Shown here piece by piece: positions 27,430-36,491 of a stretch of 56,338 nt of DNA. Origin of the DNA: Butyrivibrio sp. AC2005. Lineage in GTDB: Bacteria; Bacillota; Clostridia; Lachnospirales; Lachnospiraceae. The position numbers and the translations under genes are program-made. The notes under the pieces were generated by a model. The model was not told where the DNA came from. It ran no database searches and saw only the letters and a list, made by a program, of their open reading frames with translations. Location of the stretch: contig NZ_KE384143.1 in the NCBI RefSeq assembly GCF_000424145.1, positions 6,084 through 62,421 of the forward strand, written 5' to 3'. Every line of letters begins with the position of its first letter. The stretch's first letter is position 1.

Positions 27430-27975
27430 ATGGAAATTACGACGCTGTGCTACATCGAAGATAATGGAAAATATCTGATGCTCCACCGTACCAAGAAAAA
27501 GAATGATATCAATGAAGGCAAATGGATTGCTCCTGGCGGCCACTGTGAAAATGGTGAAAGCCCTGACGATTGTGCAAGGCGAGAGGTATTAGAGGAGACA
27601 GGCCTTAGACTTAAAACACTTAGATTCAGAGGGATAGTTACATTCTACTCGAAGGCAGTAGCCGGAGACAGAGATGAACTATACACAGAGGAAGAGAAGA
27701 ACCCTTTTAGCAAGGATGTGACTGACTATATGTGCCTTTTTACATCTGACGATTATGAAGGAACGCTCACATCCTGCGACGAGGGTACGCTTGAGTGGAT
27801 TGCAAAGGATAGAATATCGGAACTTAATCTTTGGAAAGGAGACCTGATTTTCTTTAAGCTGATTGATGATCCGGGGCAGCAGTTCTTTTCATTAAAGCTC
27901 ACCTATGAAGGAGATGTGCTTACAGAAGCAGTGCTTGATGGGATTATCATTGATCCGGATGACTATATATATTAA
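27430..27975 (+). CDS. NUDIX hydrolase (8-oxo-dGTP diphosphatase-like)
   Basis: It has 181 aa from ATG 27430; a GTG at 27424 is the alternative. The full Nudix box is present: GGHCENGESPDDCARREV followed by LEETGL. The N-terminus LCYIEDNGKYLMLHR is typical of the MutT-like clostridial group that begins with ETTTLCYIE-type sequences. The substrate is probably an oxidised or damaged nucleotide, but the box alone does not decide this. It ends just before the AraC terminator of the opposite strand. Confidence 0.9.
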   Translation: MEITTLCYIEDNGKYLMLHRTKKKNDINEGKWIAPGGHCENGESPDDCARREVLEETGLRLKTLRFRGIVTFYSKAVAGDRDELYTEEEKNPFSKDVTDYMCLFTSDDYEGTLTSCDEGTLEWIAKDRISELNLWKGDLIFFKLIDDPGQQFFSLKLTYEGDVLTEAVLDGIIIDPDDYIY

Positions 27976-28005
27976 AAAACACGCCTGATGTAATGTCAGG
28001 CGTGT
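27974..28005 (-). terminator. Terminator of the AraC gene
   Basis: The 10-bp stem ACACGCCTGA / TCAGGCGTGT has a T6 tract only on the minus-strand side. The AraC stop codon lies in one arm. Confidence 0.85.
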
Positions 28006-29006
28006 TGGTCATTAATGATATCTGCATAATCTTCGGAAGCATCAGATAAATCCGCAAAATGTTTATTTGCCGGGAGAGGGTGCTTCTGCTCGTTAAGCAT
28101 GCGGAATTCTGAAGGAGAGTATCCGGTACTTTTGCGGAAGGCTCTTGTAAAAGCAGGGCTGCTGGCAAAACCGGATTGATAAGCAATGTCTGTTATGGAT
28201 ACTTCCGGATTAGATAAGAGCATCTGGGCATAGCCAATACGTTTTTGCTGAAGGAACTGATAAAAAGTGGTTCCGGCATAGTCCCGGAATATGCGGGCAA
28301 AATGATATTTGCTAAAGCCTGCGTAATCAGCGATACTCTCCAGAGTAATATCTTCAGTAAAGTGCTCTGATAAATATGCACAGACACTACTTAAAGACAG
28401 GCTGTTCTTAAAACCGGTATCATCACTGTTATGATCACATCCCTGGAATAGGCTAAGATTTTTCCCTGCAAGTGCCGTAAATTGCATAAGAATGGAATAA
28501 ATTTCCAGTTCACCGAAGGGCTCAAGCTCTGTAAAGGACATGAGACTGTGTCCTGTTGTACTTTCACACATTTCTACCGGAGGTGCTGATCCAAAATATA
28601 TTTCTTTTATTTCATCAATCCAACTCCAAAATTTCTGATAAATATCTGGAGGACAATTTTTCGCCTGAATATGGAGAGCTGGAGACATAAGGCGAAATGC
28701 TTTTTCCAACTCTTTTAATAAAGTAAGTCTTGAAAAATCTGCCTGAATATAGACTCTTTCTCCGAGTGAGGTCGAGAATATCTCATGGATAACAGCAGGG
28801 CAGATAAGAAGTATATCACCCTCCTCAAGGTTATAGGTCTGATTTGCACAGATAACCTTATAGGTTCCCTCCTTAGGGCATATGATTTCGATATCAGTAT
28901 GCCAGTGAGGTGGATAGTTCGTATGTTCTTTATTGATATACATACGCAGACTGGTATTTTTCTTATGCTGAACGCTTTCTTTAGCCCCCGCTATCTGCCT
29001 TTTCAT
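27996..29006 (-). CDS. AraC-family regulator with N-terminal cupin domain
   Basis: It has 336 aa. The N-terminal half is a cupin-like sensing domain (YPPHWHTDIEIICPKEGTY, then LEEGDILLICPAVIHEI). The C-terminal ~100 residues carry two HTH motifs: LESIADYAGFSKYHFARIF and ITDIAYQSGFASSPAFTRAF, ending STGYSPSEFR. The frame extends to 29048. The ATG at 29004-29006 with GGGGAGA upstream is the start. It is divergent from a sugar-binding lipoprotein/permease/GH3 cluster and most likely controls that cluster in response to its sugar. Confidence 0.93.
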   Translation of the reverse strand: MKRQIAGAKESVQHKKNTSLRMYINKEHTNYPPHWHTDIEIICPKEGTYKVICANQTYNLEEGDILLICPAVIHEIFSTSLGERVYIQADFSRLTLLKELEKAFRLMSPALHIQAKNCPPDIYQKFWSWIDEIKEIYFGSAPPVEMCESTTGHSLMSFTELEPFGELEIYSILMQFTALAGKNLSLFQGCDHNSDDTGFKNSLSLSSVCAYLSEHFTEDITLESIADYAGFSKYHFARIFRDYAGTTFYQFLQQKRIGYAQMLLSNPEVSITDIAYQSGFASSPAFTRAFRKSTGYSPSEFRMLNEQKHPLPANKHFADLSDASEDYADIINDQHA

Positions 29007-29048
29007 ATAGAAATCTCCCCAAATTATCGATTTAAGTACAACAAGCAA

Positions 29049-29385
29049 TATCGCAACGTTCTAAAATTGCCATTTAATATAAAATGCTTCATTGACTTGT
29101 TAATACTTTTTTTATGAATTATGGACATTATACCATATTGAGCTACGTATAATGATGTAAAATATGTCAAAATGCACATCTTGAATTTGTTAAGTATTAA
29201 TCATAACGACAATATGCACATTAAAAAGAGCAATTTTCGTAAAATAGATAGCAACTTTTTGTATGCAATAATTTTCGGACTAATTTAGCATAATGTATAA
29301 AGAAACAGATAACTGTTTTAGCAAACTGGTATTTTCAGAATTAGGGGTGGGAGATATCGGTAAGCTAACACGAAGGAGGTTTTGT
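29049..29385. promoter_or_regulatory. Divergent control region between the AraC gene and the sugar ABC operon
   Basis: A 337-bp AT-rich gap without a gene. It holds two direct copies of ATGCACAT at 29172-29179 and 29214-29221, exactly 42 bp apart, or four helical turns. They are candidate AraC-type half-sites. A CATAAT at about 29289 could be a -10 for the operon, but no matching -35 is clear. Confidence 0.45.
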
Positions 29386-30906
29386 ATGAAGAAAAAGGTA
29401 TTTGCTACATTTCTTGCAACAGCTCTGACTGTTACATCAATTGTAGGATGTGGCGGCGGATCCACATCAACCACAGCTCCGGCTTCTGGCGGTGATGACA
29501 CAGCAAAGACCGAAGCTACAGAGACAACAGAGGCTACCGACAAAGCAGAGTCTACTGATGCCGCTGAGAAAACCGAAAGCACTGATACTGCAGACGCTAC
29601 AACAGAAGAAGCTTCTGACGGAGCTAAGACCAGTGACAAGAACATTCCTACTCTTACGACAGAGCCCTTAACAATTACCCTTTGGGATATTGCTACAGAG
29701 GATCCTGCAAAGAGCACACAGGAATCAGCTGTTCAGCGCTTCATGGCTGACTATCCTAACATCACAGTTAATCAGGTTCATCAGCAGAATGATAACTACA
29801 AGCAGCAGCTGGTAGTTGCAATGAGTTCCGGACAGGCTCCTAACATGTACATCCACTGGGGTGGCGGTCCTATGGCTGAGTACTACAAGTCAGGTTTTGC
29901 TAACGATATCACAGATATGTATGCAAAATATGATCATCCTGATTTCATTGATGCAGCAGTTGCACAGTCAACTTATGATGGCAAGATGCTCGCAATTCCT
30001 TTCGGAGGACTTTCCGGATGCGATATCTTCTACAACAAGACAATTTTTGCTGAGCAGGGTATTGAAGTTCCTGAGACAATCGATGATCTTGAGGCAGCAT
30101 GTGCAAAGCTTAAGGAAGCAGGTTATACACCTTTCGCACTTGCAAATGCATCCAAGTGGACAGGCTCCATGTACTACATGTATCTTGTAGCTCGTCATTC
30201 AGGTAACGATGAATTTGATGCAGCTTATACACAGGAGAATGGCGGATCATTTACAAGTCCCGCATTCATCTATGCAGCTGAGAAGATTCAGGATTGGGTT
30301 AAGAAGGGATATTTCCCGGATGGTGTTAACTCTCTTACAGCAGATGACAACCAGGATAGAGCACTCCTTTATGATGGCTCTGCAGCAATGATGCTTCACG
30401 GCTCATGGCAGGTAGCAGGTATCAGATCCGATAACGAAGAGTGGTACAACGAGAACATCGGCGTATTCCGTTTCCCTGAAGATTCAGAAGCTAAGGCTAA
30501 TGGAGTTCCTCAGAACGTAGAAATCGGAACAGCAATCGGTAACGGATTCTCCTTCAACTGTTTCAAGGAAGATGGTTCTGTAGATCAGGATATGCTTGAT
30601 GCTTGCTATGTACTCGCTACACAGTATTACAACGATGATACATACAATCAGATGCAGATGGAAAGTGGAAACATTCCTTCAATCAAGGGATTTGACGCAC
30701 AGGTTGATGATCCTAACAACAGAGTTGTAGTTGACGTATTCTTCAATGCATCAAATGTACAGCTTTGGTATGATCAGTACCTTCCGGCTTCTGTTACAGA
30801 AGTTCATAAGAACTGTATGACAGAACTCTTCGGTCTTGAAAAGACTCCTGAGGAAATCGGACAGGAACAGGATGAAGCAATGAAGAAAGCAATTGCTGAA
30901 CAGTAA
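29386..30906 (+). CDS. Sugar ABC transporter substrate-binding lipoprotein
   Basis: It has 506 aa. The signal peptide ends with a lipobox, SIVGC, followed by a Gly/Ser/Thr and then a Thr/Ala/Glu-rich flexible linker to ~85. The mature domain belongs to the carbohydrate-binding SBP_bac_1/8 type (LTITLWDIATEDPAKSTQ, YKQQLVVAMSSGQAPNMYIH). The frame opens at 29293. The ATG at 29386, with AAGGAGG 6 nt before it, is the start. It lies upstream of two permeases and a GH3 enzyme, so the ligand is likely a beta-linked oligosaccharide. Confidence 0.93.
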   Translation: MKKKVFATFLATALTVTSIVGCGGGSTSTTAPASGGDDTAKTEATETTEATDKAESTDAAEKTESTDTADATTEEASDGAKTSDKNIPTLTTEPLTITLWDIATEDPAKSTQESAVQRFMADYPNITVNQVHQQNDNYKQQLVVAMSSGQAPNMYIHWGGGPMAEYYKSGFANDITDMYAKYDHPDFIDAAVAQSTYDGKMLAIPFGGLSGCDIFYNKTIFAEQGIEVPETIDDLEAACAKLKEAGYTPFALANASKWTGSMYYMYLVARHSGNDEFDAAYTQENGGSFTSPAFIYAAEKIQDWVKKGYFPDGVNSLTADDNQDRALLYDGSAAMMLHGSWQVAGIRSDNEEWYNENIGVFRFPEDSEAKANGVPQNVEIGTAIGNGFSFNCFKEDGSVDQDMLDACYVLATQYYNDDTYNQMQMESGNIPSIKGFDAQVDDPNNRVVVDVFFNASNVQLWYDQYLPASVTEVHKNCMTELFGLEKTPEEIGQEQDEAMKKAIAEQ

Positions 30907-30948
30907 TAAGAAAATATAAGTCTAAGCTGCGGCTGGATTTAAAAAACC

Positions 30949-30990
30949 GCTGCCCGCAGGAATACCTTTTCTGCGGGCAGCTTATTATTT
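30949..30990 (+). terminator. Strong hairpin between binding protein and permeases
   Basis: An 11-bp GC-rich stem GCTGCCCGCAG / CTGCGGGCAGC (30949-30959, 30971-30981) is followed by TTATTATTT. It could be a partial terminator and RNA stabiliser that keeps binding protein levels above permease levels. Confidence 0.75.
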
Positions 30991-31070
30991 CATAGATACT
31001 TATGAAATATTCGGTAATCACTTAGTGAGGCAAAGCAGGTAATCTGCTTAAGGAAACAGGAAGGAGAAAT

Positions 31071-31982
31071 ATGGATAAAAGTAATAATGTGGGGCTTGCT
31101 CAGGCGAAAGCAAGGAGTACGGCCAAGGCGGCAACAGTGTTCCTGCTACCGGCGCTCTTGCTAATCACTATTTTTATTGTGTATCCCGTTATTGATACCT
31201 TTGTAATAAGCGGATACAAGTGGAATGGAATTTCAGCGGACAGAATATTTGTCGGTCTTGATAACTGGAAAGCACTCCTGAAGGATGCGATGTTTTGGAA
31301 ATCTTTCCAGCATAATCTGATCGTAATGGTATTCTCAATCCTTCTTCAGATTCCCATCGGCATGCTTCTTGCAACTTTTTTGGATGCAGGTGGAAAAAAA
31401 TTCAATATTTTTAAGATTATATGGTTTTTACCTTATCTCATGAGTTCAGTTGCTATTGCATTTCTTTTTATCTATGCACTTGCAACAAACGGAGGTCTGA
31501 TTTCTTCTCTTGCAACAATATTTAATGGAAAAAGGACTACAATCGATCTTTTGGGAACAGCTCCCAATGCACTTTATACGGTTATCGGTGTTATGGCGTG
31601 GCAGTTTACTCCTTTTTATATGGTTTACTTCATTGCCGGTTATGGAAACATCGATACAACCATTTATGAAGCGGCTGTAATAGACGGTGCGACAAGAGGA
31701 CAGTACATTCGTCTTATTGCCATACCTCTCCTTGGACCTATTTTTAAAACAGCATGCACAATGTCGCTTATCGGATCACTCAAATATTTCGATATGATCT
31801 GGAATATGACTCAGGGTGGACCTTCGGGCTCTACAGAGCTTATGGCAACCTACATGTATAAGCTTTCGTTCCAGCAGTTTAATATGGGCTATGGTTCCTG
31901 CGTTGCAGCCGGAATGTTCATATTGATCACGGCAATAGCATTGCTCTTTAACAAAGTGTTTAAGGTTAAGGAGGATTATTAA
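31071..31982 (+). CDS. Sugar ABC transporter permease (MalF/UgpA type)
   Basis: It has 303 aa with six predicted membrane segments. The EAA loop reads EAAVIDGATRGQYIRLIAIP (residues ~201-220), the contact site for the ATPase. The stop is followed at once by the next ATG. No ATPase gene is present here, so a shared MsmK/UgpC-type ATPase encoded elsewhere is presumably used. Confidence 0.95.
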   Translation: MDKSNNVGLAQAKARSTAKAATVFLLPALLLITIFIVYPVIDTFVISGYKWNGISADRIFVGLDNWKALLKDAMFWKSFQHNLIVMVFSILLQIPIGMLLATFLDAGGKKFNIFKIIWFLPYLMSSVAIAFLFIYALATNGGLISSLATIFNGKRTTIDLLGTAPNALYTVIGVMAWQFTPFYMVYFIAGYGNIDTTIYEAAVIDGATRGQYIRLIAIPLLGPIFKTACTMSLIGSLKYFDMIWNMTQGGPSGSTELMATYMYKLSFQQFNMGYGSCVAAGMFILITAIALLFNKVFKVKEDY

Positions 31983-32900
31983 ATGGCACAGAATAATAAT
32001 TTACATGGATGCACGATGGCAGCCGACATTAACAGTATGGAAAAAACAAATGATGCTGATTATCGCATGTCCAAGATTAAATCAAGGATTGCGTGGACAA
32101 TAGCAACTATTTTTGCTCTTATACAGCTGGTTCTGACATTAACACCATTTTTCTTCATGATAATGAACTCGTTCCGCAAACAGTTCGACATGTTGCAACA
32201 GGGAGTATTCCATCTTCCGGATCCCTGGTATTTTAATAACTATGTGGAAGTTGTAACACATGGTTTCTTCGGATATTTCTTCCGAAGCGTAGTTGTAGTT
32301 GCAATATCACTGGTGCTTATGCTTATCATTTCAGCCTTTGCGGCATATCCGCTTGCAAGAATGAGATTCAGGCTGAACGGTCTTATTTATGCAATGATTG
32401 TAGCTATGATGGCAGTACCTATGCACGTAACCTTAATTCCCATTTTTAAGCTTACAACCACAGTAGGATTTTATGATTCACTTAAGGCACTTATCGGACC
32501 TTATGTTGCATTTGCACTTCCTATGTCAGTATTTATTCTGACAGCATTTATGAAAACTATTCCGAGAGAAATTGAGGAATCAGCAGAAATTGATGGCTGT
32601 AACCGCTATCAGAATTTCTTCATGATGATACTTCCTCTTTCAAAATCAGGATTGTCTACACTTTCAATTTATAATGGTGTATCAATGTGGAATGAGTTTG
32701 CTTTTGCTAATACATTGCTTATTACTCCCAGCAAAAAGACACTCCCTCTTGCGCTTGGACAGTTCAAGGGAGAACATTCACTGGACATTCCAATTATTAT
32801 GGCAGTCCTGACATTATCAGTTCTTCCAATGATAACCTTGTTCATCATCTTCCAGGACAAATTGGTTAAAGGTATGATGGCAGGAGCAGTTAAGGGTTAA
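31983..32900 (+). CDS. Sugar ABC transporter permease (MalG/UgpE type)
   Basis: It has 305 aa with six membrane segments after a ~35-residue polar N-terminus that is longer than usual. The EAA loop is ESAEIDGCNRYQNFFMMILP. It starts immediately after the other permease, so the two are co-translated and form the heterodimeric channel. Confidence 0.95.
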   Translation: MAQNNNLHGCTMAADINSMEKTNDADYRMSKIKSRIAWTIATIFALIQLVLTLTPFFFMIMNSFRKQFDMLQQGVFHLPDPWYFNNYVEVVTHGFFGYFFRSVVVVAISLVLMLIISAFAAYPLARMRFRLNGLIYAMIVAMMAVPMHVTLIPIFKLTTTVGFYDSLKALIGPYVAFALPMSVFILTAFMKTIPREIEESAEIDGCNRYQNFFMMILPLSKSGLSTLSIYNGVSMWNEFAFANTLLITPSKKTLPLALGQFKGEHSLDIPIIMAVLTLSVLPMITLFIIFQDKLVKGMMAGAVKG

Positions 32901-32924
32901 TAATTCATTAGCAATATAAAGACG

Positions 32925-32965
32925 CAGGCCGGGATCTCTATACAGAGCCTGGCCTGTCATTTTTT
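32925..32965 (+). terminator. Hairpin between permeases and GH3 gene
   Basis: CAGGCC pairs with GGCCTG (32925-32930, 32951-32956) with inner pairing of the loop, and T5 follows. Read-through to GH3 is likely since its start is only 18 bp further. Confidence 0.65.
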
Positions 32966-32982
32966 AGAAAGGAAGGAACGGG

Positions 32983-35058
32983 ATGAAAAAAGACAAGAAA
33001 CTCAGAATGACATTTGATGAAAAGGCAAAGGAGATTGTCGGAAAACTGACCTTGGAGCAGAAGGTAAGCCTCATGGCAGGAAATATTGATGCCACTTCCA
33101 TGAAGGAAAGCGAAATCATGGAGCTTGTTCTTGGAACAGAAGAAGGCGCTCATTATAATCTGCATCCTTATGAGGCTGGGGGACTTGCTGAGTATGATGT
33201 ACCTCCAATGAAGTTTGTTGACGGACCAAGAGGAGTTGTCTGTGGAAACAATCAGTCTACCTGCTTTCCTGTTTCAATGGCAAGAGGTGCGACTTTCAAT
33301 CCTGCACTTGAGGAGGAAATTGGACACGCTATCGGACAGGAGGTCAGAGCCTTTGGTGGAAATCTTTTTGCAGGTGTGTGCATAAACCTTCCTTATAATC
33401 CGGGATGGGGACGAAGCCAGGAGACCTATGGAGAGGAAACATACCAGATAGGAAGAATGGGAGCATCACTTGTAAAGGGCGTTCAGAGTGAAGACGTTAT
33501 GGCCTGTGTAAAGCATTTTGCATTTAATGATATGGAAAATGCACGCTTTAAGGTAAGTGTAACCTGTGATCAGAGAACGGAGCAGGAGGTTTATCTGCCT
33601 CATTTTAAGGACTGTGTCGATGCAGGGTGCGCAAGCATAATGAGCTCATATAACCGTTATAATGGAGTTCAGTGCGGCCATCACAAATACCTCTTAAGCC
33701 AGGTTCTGAAAAAGGAGTGGGGATTCGATGGTTTTGTAATGTCTGATTTTTGCTGGGGTGTTCTTGATACCGTTGAAGCAGCAAATGGCGGTCAGGACAT
33801 GGAGATGCTTTGGACGCAGTATTTTGGAAACAGACTTGTTCAGGCTGTTAAGGACGGCTTTGTTCCGGAGAGCAGAATAGATGATGCAGCGGTCAGAATA
33901 GTAAGAACAATTCTTGCTTTTGATAAGGACCATAGAGAGTACGACATGTCTGTGGTTGGATGCAAGGAACATACAGAGCTTGCAAAGCGGGCTGCAGAAG
34001 AAGCCATTACACTTGTTAAGAATGAGAATGTACTTCCGCTTGATAAGGGAATCAAAAAGATTGCTGTTGTTGGAAAGCTTGCTGATGAAAATGTTATCGG
34101 AGATCAGGGATCAAGCTGGGTAAGACCGCCATATGTTATTACACCGCTTCAGGGAATTAAGAAGGCGGTTCCTTCAGCGGAAATATTATATTCAGACGGA
34201 TCCGATCTTGATGAAGTAAAGAAGATAGCAACTGAGGCTGACGCTGTTATTTATGTTGTCGGATACAATCATGACGATGAAGGAGAGTTTATTTCTACTG
34301 ATACAACCGATAATTATACGGGAGCTATAGGCGGTGACAGAAAGAAGAGCCTTGGTCTTCACGATGAAGATGTGAAGCTCCTGCAGGAGACAGGAGAGGT
34401 TAATCCTAAGTCAGTAGTTGTTCTCATTGGTGGAAATATGATCATGATGACTGAGTGGATTGATAAGGTTAATTCTGTACTCATGGCGTATTACCCGGGA
34501 ATGGAGGGCGGTACAGCTCTTGCAGAGATTCTCTTTGGAGATGTTAACCCTTCAGGTAAGCTTCCATTTGTTGTTCCTGTTTCTGAGGATGATCTTCCTC
34601 ATGTTGACTGGGAAGCAACAGACCAGTATTACGAATATTACCATGGATATACCAGACTTGATAAAAATGGTGTGAATCCTCTTATTCCTTACGGTTTTGG
34701 ACTTAGCTACACTACATTTAAGTTCGAAGAAGCTACAGCAAAGGTAGAGGGAGATGAGCTTATTACTACGGTTAAGGTTACAAACACCGGATCAAGAGAT
34801 GGAGCAGAAGTTATCCAGCTCTATGTCGGTTTCGAGAACTCAGCTGTAGACCGCCCTGTAAGACAGCTTCGCGGTTTTGAGAAGGTATTCCTCAAAGCAG
34901 GAGAATCTCAGGTTGTTACAGTTAAGACACCACTGGACAAGCTTAAGTGGTACAACCCTGTTTACAGAGAATGGCAGCTCGAGAAGATGGAATATAAGAT
35001 CTATCTTGGCAACAGCGAAGCGCTGGAGGATCTGGTAGAGACAAGAGCTACTATATAA
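32983..35058 (+). CDS. Glycoside hydrolase family 3 (beta-glucosidase-like)
   Basis: It has 691 aa and no signal peptide, so it is cytoplasmic. The N-terminal barrel contains the nucleophile Asp255 in GFVMSDFCWGV and the substrate-binding KHFAFNDMENAR block. The second alpha/beta domain follows, with AYYPGMEGGTALAEILFG. The C-terminal fibronectin III-like domain has VTNTGSRDGAEVIQLYV. It probably cleaves the oligosaccharide imported by the adjacent transporter. Beta-glucoside specificity is the family default only; beta-xyloside is possible. Confidence 0.93.
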   Translation: MKKDKKLRMTFDEKAKEIVGKLTLEQKVSLMAGNIDATSMKESEIMELVLGTEEGAHYNLHPYEAGGLAEYDVPPMKFVDGPRGVVCGNNQSTCFPVSMARGATFNPALEEEIGHAIGQEVRAFGGNLFAGVCINLPYNPGWGRSQETYGEETYQIGRMGASLVKGVQSEDVMACVKHFAFNDMENARFKVSVTCDQRTEQEVYLPHFKDCVDAGCASIMSSYNRYNGVQCGHHKYLLSQVLKKEWGFDGFVMSDFCWGVLDTVEAANGGQDMEMLWTQYFGNRLVQAVKDGFVPESRIDDAAVRIVRTILAFDKDHREYDMSVVGCKEHTELAKRAAEEAITLVKNENVLPLDKGIKKIAVVGKLADENVIGDQGSSWVRPPYVITPLQGIKKAVPSAEILYSDGSDLDEVKKIATEADAVIYVVGYNHDDEGEFISTDTTDNYTGAIGGDRKKSLGLHDEDVKLLQETGEVNPKSVVVLIGGNMIMMTEWIDKVNSVLMAYYPGMEGGTALAEILFGDVNPSGKLPFVVPVSEDDLPHVDWEATDQYYEYYHGYTRLDKNGVNPLIPYGFGLSYTTFKFEEATAKVEGDELITTVKVTNTGSRDGAEVIQLYVGFENSAVDRPVRQLRGFEKVFLKAGESQVVTVKTPLDKLKWYNPVYREWQLEKMEYKIYLGNSEALEDLVETRATI

Positions 35059-35087
35059 AAGGGAAATCTCTTGTAACAATAAAAAAG

Positions 35088-35132
35088 CCTTCCCCCTTTG
35101 GGGGAAGGTGCCCGTAAGGGCGGATGAGGGGG
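35088..35132 (+). repeat. Two-hairpin interspersed repeat, copy D
   Basis: Hairpin 1 is CCTTCCCCC / GGGGGAAGG and hairpin 2 is GCCC-GTAA-GGGC, then GGATGAGGGG. It lies between two convergent genes, where it may also help termination. Confidence 0.9.
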
Positions 35133-35149
35133 AAAGCCTTGGTGGTCGT

Positions 35150-35617
35150 TTATAAAATCTGCTCCATCCCAACTTTATATGGTTTCATCCCAAGCGCTTC
35201 GTAGAATTTCATCGCACCCTCATTACAATTCCATACGTTCAATGTCACATTATAGTATCCATTCTCCTTTGCCCAGGAAATAACATAATCATAAATAGTC
35301 TTACCTACATGCTGACCGCGGGTATTTTCATCAACGCAGATATCGTCAATATAGAGTGTTTTAACATCGGTCAGAAGATTACTTCCGATATGCTGCTGGT
35401 GAACACAGAAGGCGTAGCCAACCATGATATCATTGTCGTCAACAGCACCAAAAATCGGGCGATTCTTATCATTTAAAATAGTTTTTAATTCATCAGCTGT
35501 ATATTTAGTAGCCTTCTTAAATAAATCAGGCCTGCCAATATGGTGTACAAGATTTACCTGTCTTAAAAGTTCAAGCATCTGAGGAATGTCTTTTTCCTCT
35601 GCACGTCGTATTTTCAT
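35150..35617 (-). CDS. GNAT-family N-acetyltransferase
   Basis: It has 155 aa. Acetyl-CoA-binding motif A is IDDICVDENTRGQHVGKTIY (R-x-x-G-x-G/V), and NVTLNVWNCNEGAMKFYEAL carries the motif B tail typical of GNAT proteins. The frame reaches a TTG at 35626. The ATG at 35617 has AGGAGG with 10 nt spacing and is chosen. The substrate is unknown. Confidence 0.9.
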   Translation of the reverse strand: MKIRRAEEKDIPQMLELLRQVNLVHHIGRPDLFKKATKYTADELKTILNDKNRPIFGAVDDNDIMVGYAFCVHQQHIGSNLLTDVKTLYIDDICVDENTRGQHVGKTIYDYVISWAKENGYYNVTLNVWNCNEGAMKFYEALGMKPYKVGMEQIL

Positions 35618-35729
35618 GGGATGCAACCTCCTAATTGTGATATATTAATTGTTATAAATTATAATGCATCGAATATGTTTTTTCTATTTAGAAATAACTA
35701 TATGAAGAGACAAATTTTGAATAACAGGA

Positions 35730-36434
35730 ATGGATCAGAAAAAGAGTTTGATGAATAAAGTAAACTATGCAAAAGAGCTTGAAAAGAAAATAGAACAGTT
35801 TCAAAAGGAAGGCAGATACCCAAAACTCCTTCTTCATGCCTGCTGTGCGCCGTGCTCATCCTACTGTCTTGAATACCTCAGGCAGTATTTTGATATTACG
35901 GTGTTTTTCTATAATCCGAATATCATGAATGAACCTGAGTACAGAAAACGTGTTGAGGAAGAAAAGAGGCTGATTGCAGAATACAACAGACAGGTTGAAA
36001 CAGGGAATTTCGAAGGAATGAAATCAGATTCTTCCGCAAGAAAGATAGAGATAATTGAAGGGGATTATATAGTCAGTGATTATCTGAAAGCAGTTAAAGG
36101 CTTGGAGAATTGCCCTGAAGGTGGAGACAGATGTACGAAGTGCTTTGAACTCAGACTGGAAGAATCTGCAAAAATCGCTTTGGAAAGTGGTTTTGAATTT
36201 TTTACTACGACTCTGACAATTTCGCCATTGAAGGATGCCGAGAGACTTAACAGGATTGGTCAGGAGATGGGTGAAAAATATGGCATCAGCTTTTTGCCAT
36301 CTGATTTCAAGAAAAAGGAAGGCTATAAACGATCAATAGAGCTCTCGCATAAATTTGATCTTTATAGGCAGGATTTCTGCGGATGTGAGTTTTCAAGACT
36401 TCAAAGAGAACGTGAGAAGGCAGAAAAGGTATAA
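35730..36434 (+). CDS. queH: Epoxyqueuosine reductase QueH
   Basis: It reduces epoxyqueuosine to queuosine in tRNA, the cobalamin-independent enzyme of this step. It has 234 aa. The diagnostic cysteines are all present: HACCAPCSSYC near residue 32, GGDRCTKCFELRL near 133, and DFCGCEFSR near the end. They supply the Fe-S cluster and redox ligands. The ATG at 35730 almost touches AGGA. A second ATG at 35751 (MNKVNYAKELEKK) is family-like but has a weak SD, so the start is open. Confidence 0.93.
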   Translation: MDQKKSLMNKVNYAKELEKKIEQFQKEGRYPKLLLHACCAPCSSYCLEYLRQYFDITVFFYNPNIMNEPEYRKRVEEEKRLIAEYNRQVETGNFEGMKSDSSARKIEIIEGDYIVSDYLKAVKGLENCPEGGDRCTKCFELRLEESAKIALESGFEFFTTTLTISPLKDAERLNRIGQEMGEKYGISFLPSDFKKKEGYKRSIELSHKFDLYRQDFCGCEFSRLQREREKAEKV

Positions 36435-36491
36435 CGTGAAAACGTATTATAATTAACAATAAAAAGTATTAAAGAGAATATAGGTCAAAAT

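Noticed and set aside
29280..29717. 145-codon minus-strand frame opposite the binding-protein leader
   Set aside because: Shadow of the Thr/Ala/Glu linker; composition explains it.
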